From Mogibacterium sp. (GTDB lineage: Bacteria; Bacillota; Clostridia; Peptostreptococcales; Anaerovoracaceae): a DNA stretch of 64,000 nucleotides. The first letter of the stretch is position 1, and the number at the start of each line of letters is the position of its first letter. The notes below the pieces were generated by a model, which made no database searches, had not been told where the DNA came from, and saw nothing but the letters and a program-made list of their open reading frames with translations. The stretch is from contig JAFRGC010000051.1 in assembly GCA_017434025.1 (NCBI GenBank), positions 1 to 64,000 on the forward strand, read 5' to 3'. The position numbers and the translations under genes are program-made. Below are positions 24,933-33,136 of the stretch, one piece after another.

Positions 24933-25113
24933 GCAAGCACACATTTTCAAGAACCAAATAGCCAGGCATAATCAATATGCCTCAGCAAGACAAATCATCA
25001 CCAATTCAGCAGCCACAGCCATAACCATAACCATAACCATTTATGCCTTTGCAGAACAAATCATTCTCAATTCGACCGACACACCCAGACCCCTTATGCG
25101 TGGCTGAATCCTT
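24933..25113. other. Intergenic stretch with short direct repeats
   Basis: A degenerate direct repeat of about 28 bp (ATGCCT, then GCA, then ACAAATCAT, then CAATTC) occurs at about 24977 and again at about 25043, 66 bp apart. Between them is a short ATAACC run repeated about three times at 25021-25038. No coding sequence is convincing. Confidence 0.5.
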
Positions 25114-25339
25114 TATAGTTCCGGATCAGCTTAAATTACAAACGGGAACTATAAATGAGCCTGAAAAAGAGTAGATATAGTTACAGTTCAGCAGGAATTC
25201 AAAATGGGAATTATAAGTGAGCCTGAAATAGTGCGGATATAGTTCCGGAATGAGAATAGATTAGAACGGTAACTATATCATGAGCAAAATCGACCGAAAT
25301 ATAGTTACGGAATGAGAAAGATTTAAAACTGTAACTATA
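25114..25339. repeat. Palindrome array C: four 40-bp units, exact 62-bp period
   Basis: Units are 25114-25153, 25176-25215, 25238-25277 and 25300-25339, each exactly 40 bp and exactly 62 bp apart. The left arms are TATAGTTCC or TATAGTTAC. The right arms are GGGAACTATA, GGGAATTATA, GGTAACTATA and GTAACTATA. The 22-bp spacers share GAGCCTGA-like or GAGCAAAA-like cores related to those in array A. The array sits between the PyrK-like gene and a convergent amidase gene. Confidence 0.92.
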
Positions 25340-25376
25340 TGAGGAGGTTTCGCATCGGTGATCTGCGGCTGACAAT

Positions 25377-25411
25377 AAAAAGGCCCTCAAACGTAATCGA
25401 ATGAGGGCCTT
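25377..25411 (-). terminator. Terminator of the amidase gene
   Basis: AAGGCCCTCA (25380-25389) pairs with TGAGGGCCTT (25402-25411). The A-run at 25377-25381 gives U on the minus strand, so it ends the amidase transcript. Confidence 0.85.
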
Positions 25412-25433
25412 ATGTGTTGCTGGAATTGCTGTC

Positions 25434-26450
25434 CTAGCCGGATGTGTTTGATGTGTTGTCTGCTGTTCCGGCTTGTGCTGAAGTATCTGATGTTCCGCTT
25501 GCTGTGTCTGCAGCGCTGCCTTGAGCACCTGCTTCTGTGGATGTACCAGCTGCGCCATTTGCAGCTCCGGCTTCAGTGGATGTGTCTTGCACACTGTTTG
25601 CAGTGCCATTAGCAGAGCCATTGGCTTCGCTGCTTGCTGTGTCATTGGCTTCGCCGCTTGCTGCGTCTCCGGCTGTGCCGCCTGCAGATCCATCTGTTGT
25701 TCCGTCTGTTCCTGCAGCAGGTTCGTACAGAGTTCTGAATGTATCATCTATGGCGTTTGCGATCGCTTTGGCATTGTTCTCGAGGTTATTGTCAAAGAGT
25801 TCATTGTCATGCATGTTGCTGAGGAACCCGACTTCAACGAGACAGGATGGCATCTTCGAGTAAGCATTCTCGTCGTAATCTTCCTCGGTGCTCTGAAGAG
25901 TACCTGCCCGGACACTCCTTAAAGTGAAGCCTTGAGCGGCAAGATTCCTGAGGATATTAGTTCCGAGGAGGCGCGACTCGGCGTTGTTGTCTTTCGGGAT
26001 GAAAGCCTCGACACCATCACCGCCGGTATCAGCTTTGTTCCTGTGTATGGAGACCATGAGCTGGGCGCCGCATTCGTTTGCCATCTCACCGCGCCTGATG
26101 CGGTCAACGTCTTCGTCTTCCGTATGGGACATGAAGACCTGAAATCCAGCCTCTTCCAGATAGGTCCTTACCGCAAGCGCGAGTCTGAGAGTATCTTCTT
26201 TCTCATATCTGGCGCCATTGCCGGAACCCGGATCCTTGCCGCCGTGGCCCGGATCGATGAAAATGATGCCGCGCGGGGGAGTGTTCTCCGCCACGATAGT
26301 GTCGATCTGTCCTTTGATAAAATACACGGCCAAAGCGATCAGTACGAGTACGATCAGGATCGTGATCCTGCGCCTGGTCCGAAGTTTGCGCTTCTTCTTA
26401 ATCTTCTGCTGTCTCAGTATCTCGCGGATCTCTGCGTCTGTCAGCTGCAT
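25434..26450 (-). CDS. N-acetylmuramoyl-L-alanine amidase (Amidase_3)
   Basis: This zinc amidase cleaves the peptide from muramic acid. After a basic N-terminus (KIKKKRKLRTRRR) comes one membrane anchor (about residues 29-46). The catalytic domain has IDPGHGGKDPG (His), the Glu in YEKEDTLRLA, SIHRN (His) and CLVEVGFLSN (catalytic Glu). The last roughly 100 residues are Ala/Gly/Ser/Thr/Asp low-complexity with repeated STEAGA. ATG 26450 was chosen because GAGG lies 6 nt upstream. It belongs with the PBP and transglycosylase-like genes as cell-wall remodelling equipment. Confidence 0.92.
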   Translation of the reverse strand: MQLTDAEIREILRQQKIKKKRKLRTRRRITILIVLVLIALAVYFIKGQIDTIVAENTPPRGIIFIDPGHGGKDPGSGNGARYEKEDTLRLALAVRTYLEEAGFQVFMSHTEDEDVDRIRRGEMANECGAQLMVSIHRNKADTGGDGVEAFIPKDNNAESRLLGTNILRNLAAQGFTLRSVRAGTLQSTEEDYDENAYSKMPSCLVEVGFLSNMHDNELFDNNLENNAKAIANAIDDTFRTLYEPAAGTDGTTDGSAGGTAGDAASGEANDTASSEANGSANGTANSVQDTSTEAGAANGAAGTSTEAGAQGSAADTASGTSDTSAQAGTADNTSNTSG

Positions 26451-26608
26451 CGAATACCTCACTAAACAACTCATCAAACAATTCATCTGATCAATTTTCT
26501 CTCTAATAATAGATGAAAACACCCTAATAATCAATTGATATGGTATACTTATAAGGTCAGACAGGGCGGTGTGCCATAAGTTATCGCATCACTTATGAAT
26601 AATCGCTG

Positions 26609-26637
26609 TTGACAATGTGCTCCGACGGTAGTATTAT
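26609..26637 (+). promoter_or_regulatory. rpsU promoter
   Basis: TTGACA (26609-26614) and TATTAT (26632-26637) are 17 bp apart, the best match to the housekeeping consensus in the window. It probably drives the whole block from rpsU onward. Confidence 0.8.
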
Positions 26638-26702
26638 TTACACGTTGTGGACTTAATTGAGCACAACAAGAATATACAGACGTCAGGAGGTGAGACAAGA
26701 AT

Positions 26703-26882
26703 ATGGCACAGGTTATCGTCAGAGAGAACGAGAGCTTAGAGAGCGCTCTTAAGAGATTTAAGAGATCTTGTGCTCGCGATGGCGTCATGGCAGAGCTTCG
26801 CAAGAGAGAGCACTACGAGAAACCAAGCGTAAGACGTAAGAAGAAGTCTGAAGCTGCTCGTAAGAAAGCACGTAAGTATTAA
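26703..26882 (+). CDS. rpsU: 30S ribosomal protein S21
   Basis: This 59-residue basic protein begins [19 protein letters not shown] and ends in a Lys/Arg-rich tail ([17 protein letters not shown]), as S21 does. It helps mRNA binding on the small subunit. A strong AGGAGGTGA precedes the ATG. It is the first gene of the rpsU-yqeY-phoH-ybeY-era-recO block. Confidence 0.96.
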   Translation: MAQVIVRENESLESALKRFKRSCARDGVMAELRKREHYEKPSVRRKKKSEAARKKARKY

Positions 26883-26966
26883 TAACAGACATCATGATGC
26901 GAACTCCGGCCGGACGTTCGCATTTTGTTTACAGGACGATTTTGCTTAAGAGAGGAGATCAAAATA

Positions 26967-27428
26967 ATGGGACTTAAGGAACAGCTGATGGCGGATTACA
27001 AAGATGCTATGAAGAACGCTGATACTCTTCGCAAGAACACCGTCAACATGGTGAGAGCAGCGATCAAGCAGTATGAAGTCGATCAGAGAGTATCACTTGA
27101 CGATGACGCAGATATCGTCAAGATCATCAAGAAGCAGGTCAAAATGAGAACCGACGCGCTCAGCGACTTCGCGAAGGCCGGAAGAGACGACATGGTCGAA
27201 GCTTACAAGAAGGAGATCGAGATCCTTGAAGGTTATCTTCCTGAAGAGATGTCAGCTGAGCAGATCGCAGACAAGGTCAGAGAGATCGCTGCAGACCTCG
27301 GGATCACAGACGGCATGAAGAACATGGGCAAACTGATGAAAGCTGTAATGGCCGAGCTCAAGGACGCAGCTGACGGTTCCCAGGTCAACAAAGCTGTCAA
27401 GGATTTCCTGAACGGCAAGCAGGACTGA
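26967..27428 (+). CDS. yqeY: GatB/YqeY domain protein
   Basis: This 153-aa protein resembles the C-terminal tail domain of GatB. The typical segments are MGLKEQLMADYKDAMKN, EILEGYLPEEMS and the end AVKDFLNGKQD. YqeY is linked to the tRNA-dependent amidotransferase and is nearly always next to rpsU. ATG 26967 follows GAGGAG; a longer frame from 26925 lies upstream of that site. Confidence 0.93.
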   Translation: MGLKEQLMADYKDAMKNADTLRKNTVNMVRAAIKQYEVDQRVSLDDDADIVKIIKKQVKMRTDALSDFAKAGRDDMVEAYKKEIEILEGYLPEEMSAEQIADKVREIAADLGITDGMKNMGKLMKAVMAELKDAADGSQVNKAVKDFLNGKQD

Positions 27429-27453
27429 TCAGACCGGAACGAGCAGAGGTTAT

Positions 27454-28449
27454 ATGACAGAATACAAAATAGAAATTCCTGAAGGCATCAACATACAGGA
27501 CCTTTTCGGCAATTACGATTCCAATGTCAGAGCTGTAGAGAAGCTCACGGGAACGGAAATGACACTCAGAGACGGGGCTCTTATCCTCAAAGGCAAGGAC
27601 CCCGATCTTGCTATGCGCATCGTAGGCAGACTGATCAACGCACTCTCTCTGGAGCCGGGCATGGATCCGCAGAGACTCAATTACATCATCGAGATGGAAG
27701 CCAACGGCAAGGAATTCGATGAGAAAGCCGCTTCCCGCGACATCATTTGCTATACGCATACAGGCAGACCGCTGAGGCCGAAGACCCAGGCACAGAAAGA
27801 TTACGTCGATAATATCCGGAACACGGATATGGTCTTCGGGATCGGACCTGCAGGTACAGGCAAGACATATCTGGCATGCGCCATGGCGATCAATGCCTAT
27901 AAGAACAAAGAGATCGAGAGGATCATCCTGACAAGACCTGCGGTAGAAGCCGGCGAGAGGCTGGGTTTCCTCCCGGGCGATATGCAGGAGAAAGTCGATC
28001 CGTATCTCCGCCCGCTGTATGACGCACTGTACGACGTGCTTGGAATCGATGCTGCGGCCAAACTCAGAGAGAAGGGCGTCATCGAAGTCGTTCCTCTCGC
28101 GTACATGAGAGGCCGTACACTCGACAACGCGTTCATCATTCTCGATGAAGCGCAGAACACGACCAGAGAACAGATGAAGATGTTCCTGACGCGTATGGGA
28201 TTCAATTCCAAGGTCGTCGTCACAGGTGATATCACACAGATCGACCTCCCGAGCGGGACCGTATCAGGGCTCAAGGAAGCCAGGAAAGTCCTGACAGGAG
28301 TCGAAGGCATCCGATTCAATTACTTTACCGAAGTGGACGTCGTAAGGCATGAGCTGGTCAAGAGGATCATCAAAGCCTACGAGTCATACGACACTGCGAA
28401 CAGAGTCCGTACGAACACGTCCAAGGGCAACAAGGTAAGCAGCAGATAA
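27454..28449 (+). CDS. phoH: PhoH-like ATPase
   Basis: This P-loop ATPase has Walker A GIGPAGTGKTYLA and Walker B FIILDEAQN, and the motifs TRPAVEAGERLGFLPGD and VVTGDITQIDLP. An N-terminal KH-like region (about 1-90) precedes the ATPase domain. PhoH proteins are tied to RNA metabolism together with YbeY, which is the next gene (15 nt gap). The length of 331 aa is typical. Confidence 0.94.
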   Translation: MTEYKIEIPEGINIQDLFGNYDSNVRAVEKLTGTEMTLRDGALILKGKDPDLAMRIVGRLINALSLEPGMDPQRLNYIIEMEANGKEFDEKAASRDIICYTHTGRPLRPKTQAQKDYVDNIRNTDMVFGIGPAGTGKTYLACAMAINAYKNKEIERIILTRPAVEAGERLGFLPGDMQEKVDPYLRPLYDALYDVLGIDAAAKLREKGVIEVVPLAYMRGRTLDNAFIILDEAQNTTREQMKMFLTRMGFNSKVVVTGDITQIDLPSGTVSGLKEARKVLTGVEGIRFNYFTEVDVVRHELVKRIIKAYESYDTANRVRTNTSKGNKVSSR

Positions 28450-28464
28450 GTGCCGGGGTGAAAC

Positions 28465-28971
28465 ATGGTAATATTTTACAGCGATGAATCAAACAAACTG
28501 ACCCCGGAGATAACGGCACTCATGGAGAAGGCCGCTGTTACGGCACTCGACATGGAATTCGGGGAGGCTTTGCGTGAAGCAGGCACATCTGCAGAACAGT
28601 GCGATGCTGAGATCAGTGTCACTGTAGTTGACGGAGAGGAGATCAGAGAGCTCAACAGAGATTACCGTGGCATAGACAGAGTGACAGATGTGTTGAGCTT
28701 TCCTCAGTACGATGATTATGAAGAGCTTGAGGATGAACTGGCTGAGGGAGGAGCCGCCGTCCTCATCGGCGATGTAGTCCTCTGCTATGACAGAGCCGTG
28801 AGCCAGGCTGAGGAGTACGGAACAGGCATCGTCAGAGAGACAGTCTATCTGTTCACACACAGCATTATGCACCTCATGGGATATGATCATGAAGATGAAG
28901 AAGAACGCGCTGTCATGAGGAAGCGCGAAGAAGAAATCATGGAAGCAATAGGAGTCGGCAGGCAGCAATGA
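28465..28971 (+). CDS. ybeY: Endoribonuclease YbeY
   Basis: This rRNA maturation RNase binds one zinc ion through HSIMHLMGYDHE (H-x3-H-x5-H). The strand TDVLSFP and the segment LIGDVVLC are also conserved. It acts in 16S rRNA 3' end maturation. Its TGA overlaps the ATG of era (28968), so the two are coupled. Confidence 0.95.
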   Translation: MVIFYSDESNKLTPEITALMEKAAVTALDMEFGEALREAGTSAEQCDAEISVTVVDGEEIRELNRDYRGIDRVTDVLSFPQYDDYEELEDELAEGGAAVLIGDVVLCYDRAVSQAEEYGTGIVRETVYLFTHSIMHLMGYDHEDEEERAVMRKREEEIMEAIGVGRQQ

Positions 28972-29867
28972 GATCAGGTTTTATCGGAATAATAGGGCGC
29001 CCTAACGTAGGCAAGTCCACTCTTATGAACAGGATCCTGGGGGAGAAGATCGCGATCACTTCCAGCAAGCCGCAGACGACGCTCAACAGAATAACAGGGA
29101 TCTATACAGATCTGGAATATGATGGAGGCAGCGGACTGCAGATGGTATTCCTTGATACACCGGGGATCCACAAGCCTCACAACAAACTGGGATCGGCGAT
29201 CAACGAGACAGCGATCAACACACTCGGAGGCGTCGATGTCATTCTTTTGCTTATAGACGGTACCAGAGAGTTCGGCAAGGGAGATCAGAGCATCATCGAC
29301 CTCCTGCGCGATACCGATGTTCCTAGGATCCTCGCGATCAACAAGATGGATCTGATGGGACCTGAAGAGTATCTGGCACTGTACAACAGGTATGAGGAGA
29401 CCGGACTGTTCGATGATATCTACGGCGTTTCCGCCCTGAACGGAGACAACGTTGAGATGCTGACAGAGAGGCTGGCGGGATACATGAAGGAAGGACCGAT
29501 GTACTATCCGGAGGATATCGCGACAGATCACCCTGAGCGGTTCATCGTCAGCGAGATCATCAGAGAGAAACTCATGAACTACCTCGAAGATGAGGTGCCG
29601 CACGGCGTGTTCGTAGAGATCGAATCCTTTGAAGAAGGTGACAAACTGACTGAGATCGGCGCAGTCATCTACTGCGAGAAGAAATCGCACAAATCCATCA
29701 TCATCGGCAAAGGCGGTGCCAAACTCAAAGGCGTCGGCAAAGCCGCCCGCAAGGATATCGAAGACCTGCTCGGATGCAAGGTATATCTCAGTCTGTGGGT
29801 CAAGGTCAAAGAGAACTGGAGAGATTCTGAGAGAGTCATTAGGAATTGGGGATATAAGGACGAATAA
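28968..29867 (+). CDS. era: GTPase Era
   Basis: Era checks 30S assembly. G motifs are present: GRPNVGKSTLMN (G1), FLDTPGIHKP (G3) and NKMD (G4). The C-terminal KH domain includes IIIGKGGAKLKGVG. The length of 299 aa is standard. It overlaps ybeY at its start and recO at its end (stop TAA and recO ATG share one base). Confidence 0.96.
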   Translation: MRSGFIGIIGRPNVGKSTLMNRILGEKIAITSSKPQTTLNRITGIYTDLEYDGGSGLQMVFLDTPGIHKPHNKLGSAINETAINTLGGVDVILLLIDGTREFGKGDQSIIDLLRDTDVPRILAINKMDLMGPEEYLALYNRYEETGLFDDIYGVSALNGDNVEMLTERLAGYMKEGPMYYPEDIATDHPERFIVSEIIREKLMNYLEDEVPHGVFVEIESFEEGDKLTEIGAVIYCEKKSHKSIIIGKGGAKLKGVGKAARKDIEDLLGCKVYLSLWVKVKENWRDSERVIRNWGYKDE

Positions 29868-30646
29868 TGCTGATAACGAGTGAAGGGCTGGTGCTCAGGC
29901 AGCGCAAGATCGCGAATAACAGGCGGATGATCGTCATTTTCACCAGGCAGTACGGCAAGATCTCGGCAGGCACGTCCCTGACAGAGAAGAGCCGCAGCAG
30001 GGCGGCGCTCGCTTTGAGACCTTTCACTTTCTCAGAATATGAATTATTCAAAGGCAGAGAAGCATACAGTATCAATTCTGCTTCCGTGAAGAAGAGCTAC
30101 TTCTCCGTTGGAGAGGACCTCGACAGGTTCATGGTCGCGTCTGCATTCATCAACTTCCTCGACAGGGTACTGCAGGAGGAAGAGCCGATGCCCGGACTGT
30201 TCGACCTGTCGCTGGAGTTCATGGACTCCGTGGCGCGCGCTTCTGCGGGAACAGTAAGGACACTTCTGTATGCTTTTGTTGTGAAATCATTCAGCATGCT
30301 CGGCGTGATGCCGGAGATCACATGCTGCGTGAACTGCGGCAGGGAGCTGGAAAGTTTTGGCCATGACGCGCAGGGCAACGCTCCCGGCAAGCTCAAATTA
30401 TTCTCTGTGAGCTCCGGAGGTGTAATATGTGAAGACTGTGCGAACAGGGAGAAATCGGACGGCGATGCATTGATTTACCGACCGACGTTCGATATAATCG
30501 ATACATTGAGATTCTTTATGACAAGACCTCTATCGACGTTCGAGAAGGTCAATCTCAAGAAGGAGACTGCAGATAGTTTCGGACAAATTATTGCAGAGTA
30601 TACCTCCCGGTATCTCGGAGCGGATATACTCAGTGAATTACTATAA
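29867..30646 (+). CDS. recO: DNA repair protein RecO
   Basis: RecO loads RecA with RecF and RecR. The N-terminal OB-fold region has the family pattern SEGLVLRQRKI and GKISAG. The zinc site CCVNCGRELE with CEDC is intact. The length of 259 aa is normal. It begins at the last base of the era stop codon. Confidence 0.92.
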   Translation: MLITSEGLVLRQRKIANNRRMIVIFTRQYGKISAGTSLTEKSRSRAALALRPFTFSEYELFKGREAYSINSASVKKSYFSVGEDLDRFMVASAFINFLDRVLQEEEPMPGLFDLSLEFMDSVARASAGTVRTLLYAFVVKSFSMLGVMPEITCCVNCGRELESFGHDAQGNAPGKLKLFSVSSGGVICEDCANREKSDGDALIYRPTFDIIDTLRFFMTRPLSTFEKVNLKKETADSFGQIIAEYTSRYLGADILSELL

Positions 30647-30661
30647 TCAAGGAGGGTTACA

Positions 30662-31528
30662 ATGGACATCAATCTCGAGAAGATCGAATTAGTCAAGGAC
30701 AGAACAGGATGCACCTATGCAGAGGCGAAGGATGCACTCGAAGCATCTGACGGAAGTGTTGTAGATGCTATCATTGACATCGAAGCTAAGCTCAACAAAG
30801 AATTTGATGCTGTTGACGGCGGCAGCCTCAAGGACAGCCCGATCTTCGCCAAGATGAAGGAGATCGTAGATAAGGGCAATGTTACAAGGATCCTGGTGAA
30901 GAAAGGCTCCAAGACTATCGTCAACTTCCCGCTCACAGCCGGTGTTATCGGCGCTGTACTCGTACCATGGGGCGCGATCCTCGGTATCGTAGCTGCACTC
31001 GGAGCACAGTGCGAGATCGATTTTGTCGATGAAGAGGGCAAAGTGATCGACATCAACGGCAAGGTCGTTGGCGCTTATGACAAAGCGAAGGATGCCGCTC
31101 AGCAGGTATTCGGCAAGGCTGTCAAGGTAGAGGACAAGGAAGGCGACGGAGTTGATCTCGATGACGCACTTGACAAGGTAGAAGATGCTGCTTACAAGTT
31201 CAGCGACAAGCTTCAGGAGCTCGGAGACAAGGGCTCTGCTGCAGTAGAGAACGCATGGAACAAGCTCGAGGAGAAGGGCACCGTAGACGATGTCAAGGAA
31301 GCTTTCGTCAAGGGTACTGCCAAGTTCATGGAAATGTGGGACAAGCTCGAGAAGAGCGGCAAGATCGATGAGGTCAGAGAGACAGTAGAGAAGGTTGCTA
31401 AGAAGGCTTCGGAGACTGCAAAGAGCATCGCCAAGGAAGCATCAGAGAGAGTCAGCAAGGAAGAAGCTGAATTCAAGGCTGATGCTGAAGAAGCTGCAGA
31501 AGAAGAATTCAAGAATGAGGAGATTTAA
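30662..31528 (+). CDS. UBA-like plus DUF4342 protein with helical tail
   Basis: The N-terminus (about 5-40, VKDRTGCTYAEAKDALEASDG) looks like a UBA/TS-N helix bundle. Residues about 74-120 match DUF4342, with a hydrophobic stretch (TAGVIGAVLVPWGAILGIVAA) that could insert in or lie on the membrane. The remaining 150 residues are charged amphipathic helix, rich in Lys, Glu and Ala, like an apolipoprotein or LEA protein. Function is unknown. It sits between recO and glyS; the glyS ribosome binding site lies within its last codons. Confidence 0.75.
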   Translation: MDINLEKIELVKDRTGCTYAEAKDALEASDGSVVDAIIDIEAKLNKEFDAVDGGSLKDSPIFAKMKEIVDKGNVTRILVKKGSKTIVNFPLTAGVIGAVLVPWGAILGIVAALGAQCEIDFVDEEGKVIDINGKVVGAYDKAKDAAQQVFGKAVKVEDKEGDGVDLDDALDKVEDAAYKFSDKLQELGDKGSAAVENAWNKLEEKGTVDDVKEAFVKGTAKFMEMWDKLEKSGKIDEVRETVEKVAKKASETAKSIAKEASERVSKEEAEFKADAEEAAEEEFKNEEI

Positions 31529-31531
31529 TTA

Positions 31532-32968
31532 ATGGCTATTGATAAGACCGGAATGCCTGATGTCGAGAGAGCAGTAACAATGGAGAAGATCATAGCTCTG
31601 TGCAAGAACAGAGGCTATATCTTCCCAGGCTCTGAGATATACGGCGGACTAGCTAATACATGGGACTTCGGACCTCTCGGCGTGGAGTTCAAGAACAATA
31701 TCAAGGACGCTTGGCGTAGCAAGTTCGTGCGCGAGTCCAGACTCAATGTAGGACTGGATGCTGCTATTCTGATGAACCCTCAGACATGGGTGGCATCGGG
31801 ACACGTAGGCGGATTCAGCGATCCGCTGATCGACTGCAGAGCATGCAAGACCAGATACAGAGCAGATCAGCTCATCGAGGACTATCTCAAGGAGAAGAAT
31901 CCTGACGAGGAAGTTATCGTTGACGGATGGACTAATTCAGAGATGGAGAAGTTCATCAGCGAGAACGGCATCTGCTGCCCTAACTGCGGCAAGTCTGACT
32001 TTACAGGCATCAGACAGTTCAACCTGATGTTCAAGACTTTCCAGGGAGTTACGGAAGACTCCAAGGCTGAGATCTATATGAGACCTGAGACAGCACAGGG
32101 TATCTTCGTCAACTTCAAGAACGTTCAGAGAACAGCAAGGAAGAAGATCCCGTTCGGTATCGCACAGGTCGGCAAATCATTCCGTAATGAGATCACACCG
32201 GGCAACTTCATTTTCAGAGTAAGAGAATTCGAGCAGATGGAGCTGGAGTTCTTCTGCAAGCCTGGAACTGAACTTGACTGGTTCGCTTACTGGAAGGATT
32301 ACTGCGCGAACTTCCTCTGGAAACTCGGACTGAGCAGGGAATACACCAGACTCAGAGACCACACGCCTGAGGAATTGTCGCATTACAGCAACGCAACGAC
32401 AGATATCGAGTATCTGTTCCCGTTCGGCTGGGGAGAACTCTGGGGTGTTGCCTCCAGAACAGACTATGACCTCATGGCCCACCAGACACATTCCGGTGAA
32501 GACATGAGCTATCTGGATCCTGAGACCAATGAGAGATACGTTCCGTACTGCATCGAGCCATCCGTCGGAGTCGAGAGACTCGTTCTCGCATTCCTCGTTG
32601 ATGCTTATGACGAAGAGAAACTCGTAGACGGCAAGGGCAAGGAGGATGTAAGGACCGTCCTGAGACTGCATCCGGCACTGGCTCCGTACAAGGCAGCAGT
32701 GCTCCCGCTCTCCAAGAAGCTCGAAGAGGTTGCACTTCCGGTCTATGAGGAGCTCAGCAAGTACTTCATGGTCGAGTATGATGCAGCCGGATCCATAGGC
32801 AAGAGATACAGGAGAGAAGACGAGATCGGTACACCGTTCTGCATCTGTGTCGACTTCGATACTGCCGAGGACAATACTGTCACGATCAGGGACAGAGATA
32901 CTATGGAGCAGGTAAGAGTGCCTGTCAGTGAAGTCAGAGCATATATTGAAGAAAGATTGAGATTTTAG
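31532..32968 (+). CDS. glyS: Glycyl-tRNA synthetase, single-chain
   Basis: This class II synthetase of the homodimeric type has motif 2 in [21 protein letters not shown] and motif 3 in [14 protein letters not shown]. An insertion with two CxxC pairs (CRACKTRY and CCPNCGKSD) forms a zinc-binding site. At 478 aa it is full length. GAGGAG is inside the end of the preceding gene and only 3 nt separate the genes. No T-box leader is visible. Confidence 0.95.
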   Translation: MAIDKTGMPDVERAVTMEKIIALCKNRGYIFPGSEIYGGLANTWDFGPLGVEFKNNIKDAWRSKFVRESRLNVGLDAAILMNPQTWVASGHVGGFSDPLIDCRACKTRYRADQLIEDYLKEKNPDEEVIVDGWTNSEMEKFISENGICCPNCGKSDFTGIRQFNLMFKTFQGVTEDSKAEIYMRPETAQGIFVNFKNVQRTARKKIPFGIAQVGKSFRNEITPGNFIFRVREFEQMELEFFCKPGTELDWFAYWKDYCANFLWKLGLSREYTRLRDHTPEELSHYSNATTDIEYLFPFGWGELWGVASRTDYDLMAHQTHSGEDMSYLDPETNERYVPYCIEPSVGVERLVLAFLVDAYDEEKLVDGKGKEDVRTVLRLHPALAPYKAAVLPLSKKLEEVALPVYEELSKYFMVEYDAAGSIGKRYRREDEIGTPFCICVDFDTAEDNTVTIRDRDTMEQVRVPVSEVRAYIEERLRF

Positions 32969-33017
32969 ATAATTATCATTCCATTCTTCAGAAAAAATGA
33001 TATAATTAATCGTTGTC

Positions 33018-33047
33018 AAGCCGGAATCATGACAATTCCGGCTTTAA
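33018..33047 (+). terminator. Terminator after glyS
   Basis: AAGCCGGAAT (33018-33027) pairs with ATTCCGGCTT (33035-33044), followed by TTAAATTT. Confidence 0.82.
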
Positions 33048-33076
33048 ATTTGGGACTGGTTTTGATTGGATAGTTT

Positions 33077-33107
33077 GTTGCTGCACATGATGCAAGGATG
33101 CGGCAAC
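33077..33107 (+). promoter_or_regulatory. Inverted repeat in the ppdK leader
   Basis: GTTGCTGC (33077-33084) and GCGGCAAC (33100-33107) can pair with one G-T. It lies 30 nt before the ppdK ATG and could be an operator or a leader hairpin. Confidence 0.35.
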
Positions 33108-33136
33108 TGAGTAAATGATTTTAAGGAGAATGATGT

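Noticed and set aside
31529..31531. T-box leader for glyS
   Set aside because: Only 3 nt separate glyS from the preceding gene, so there is no room for one.
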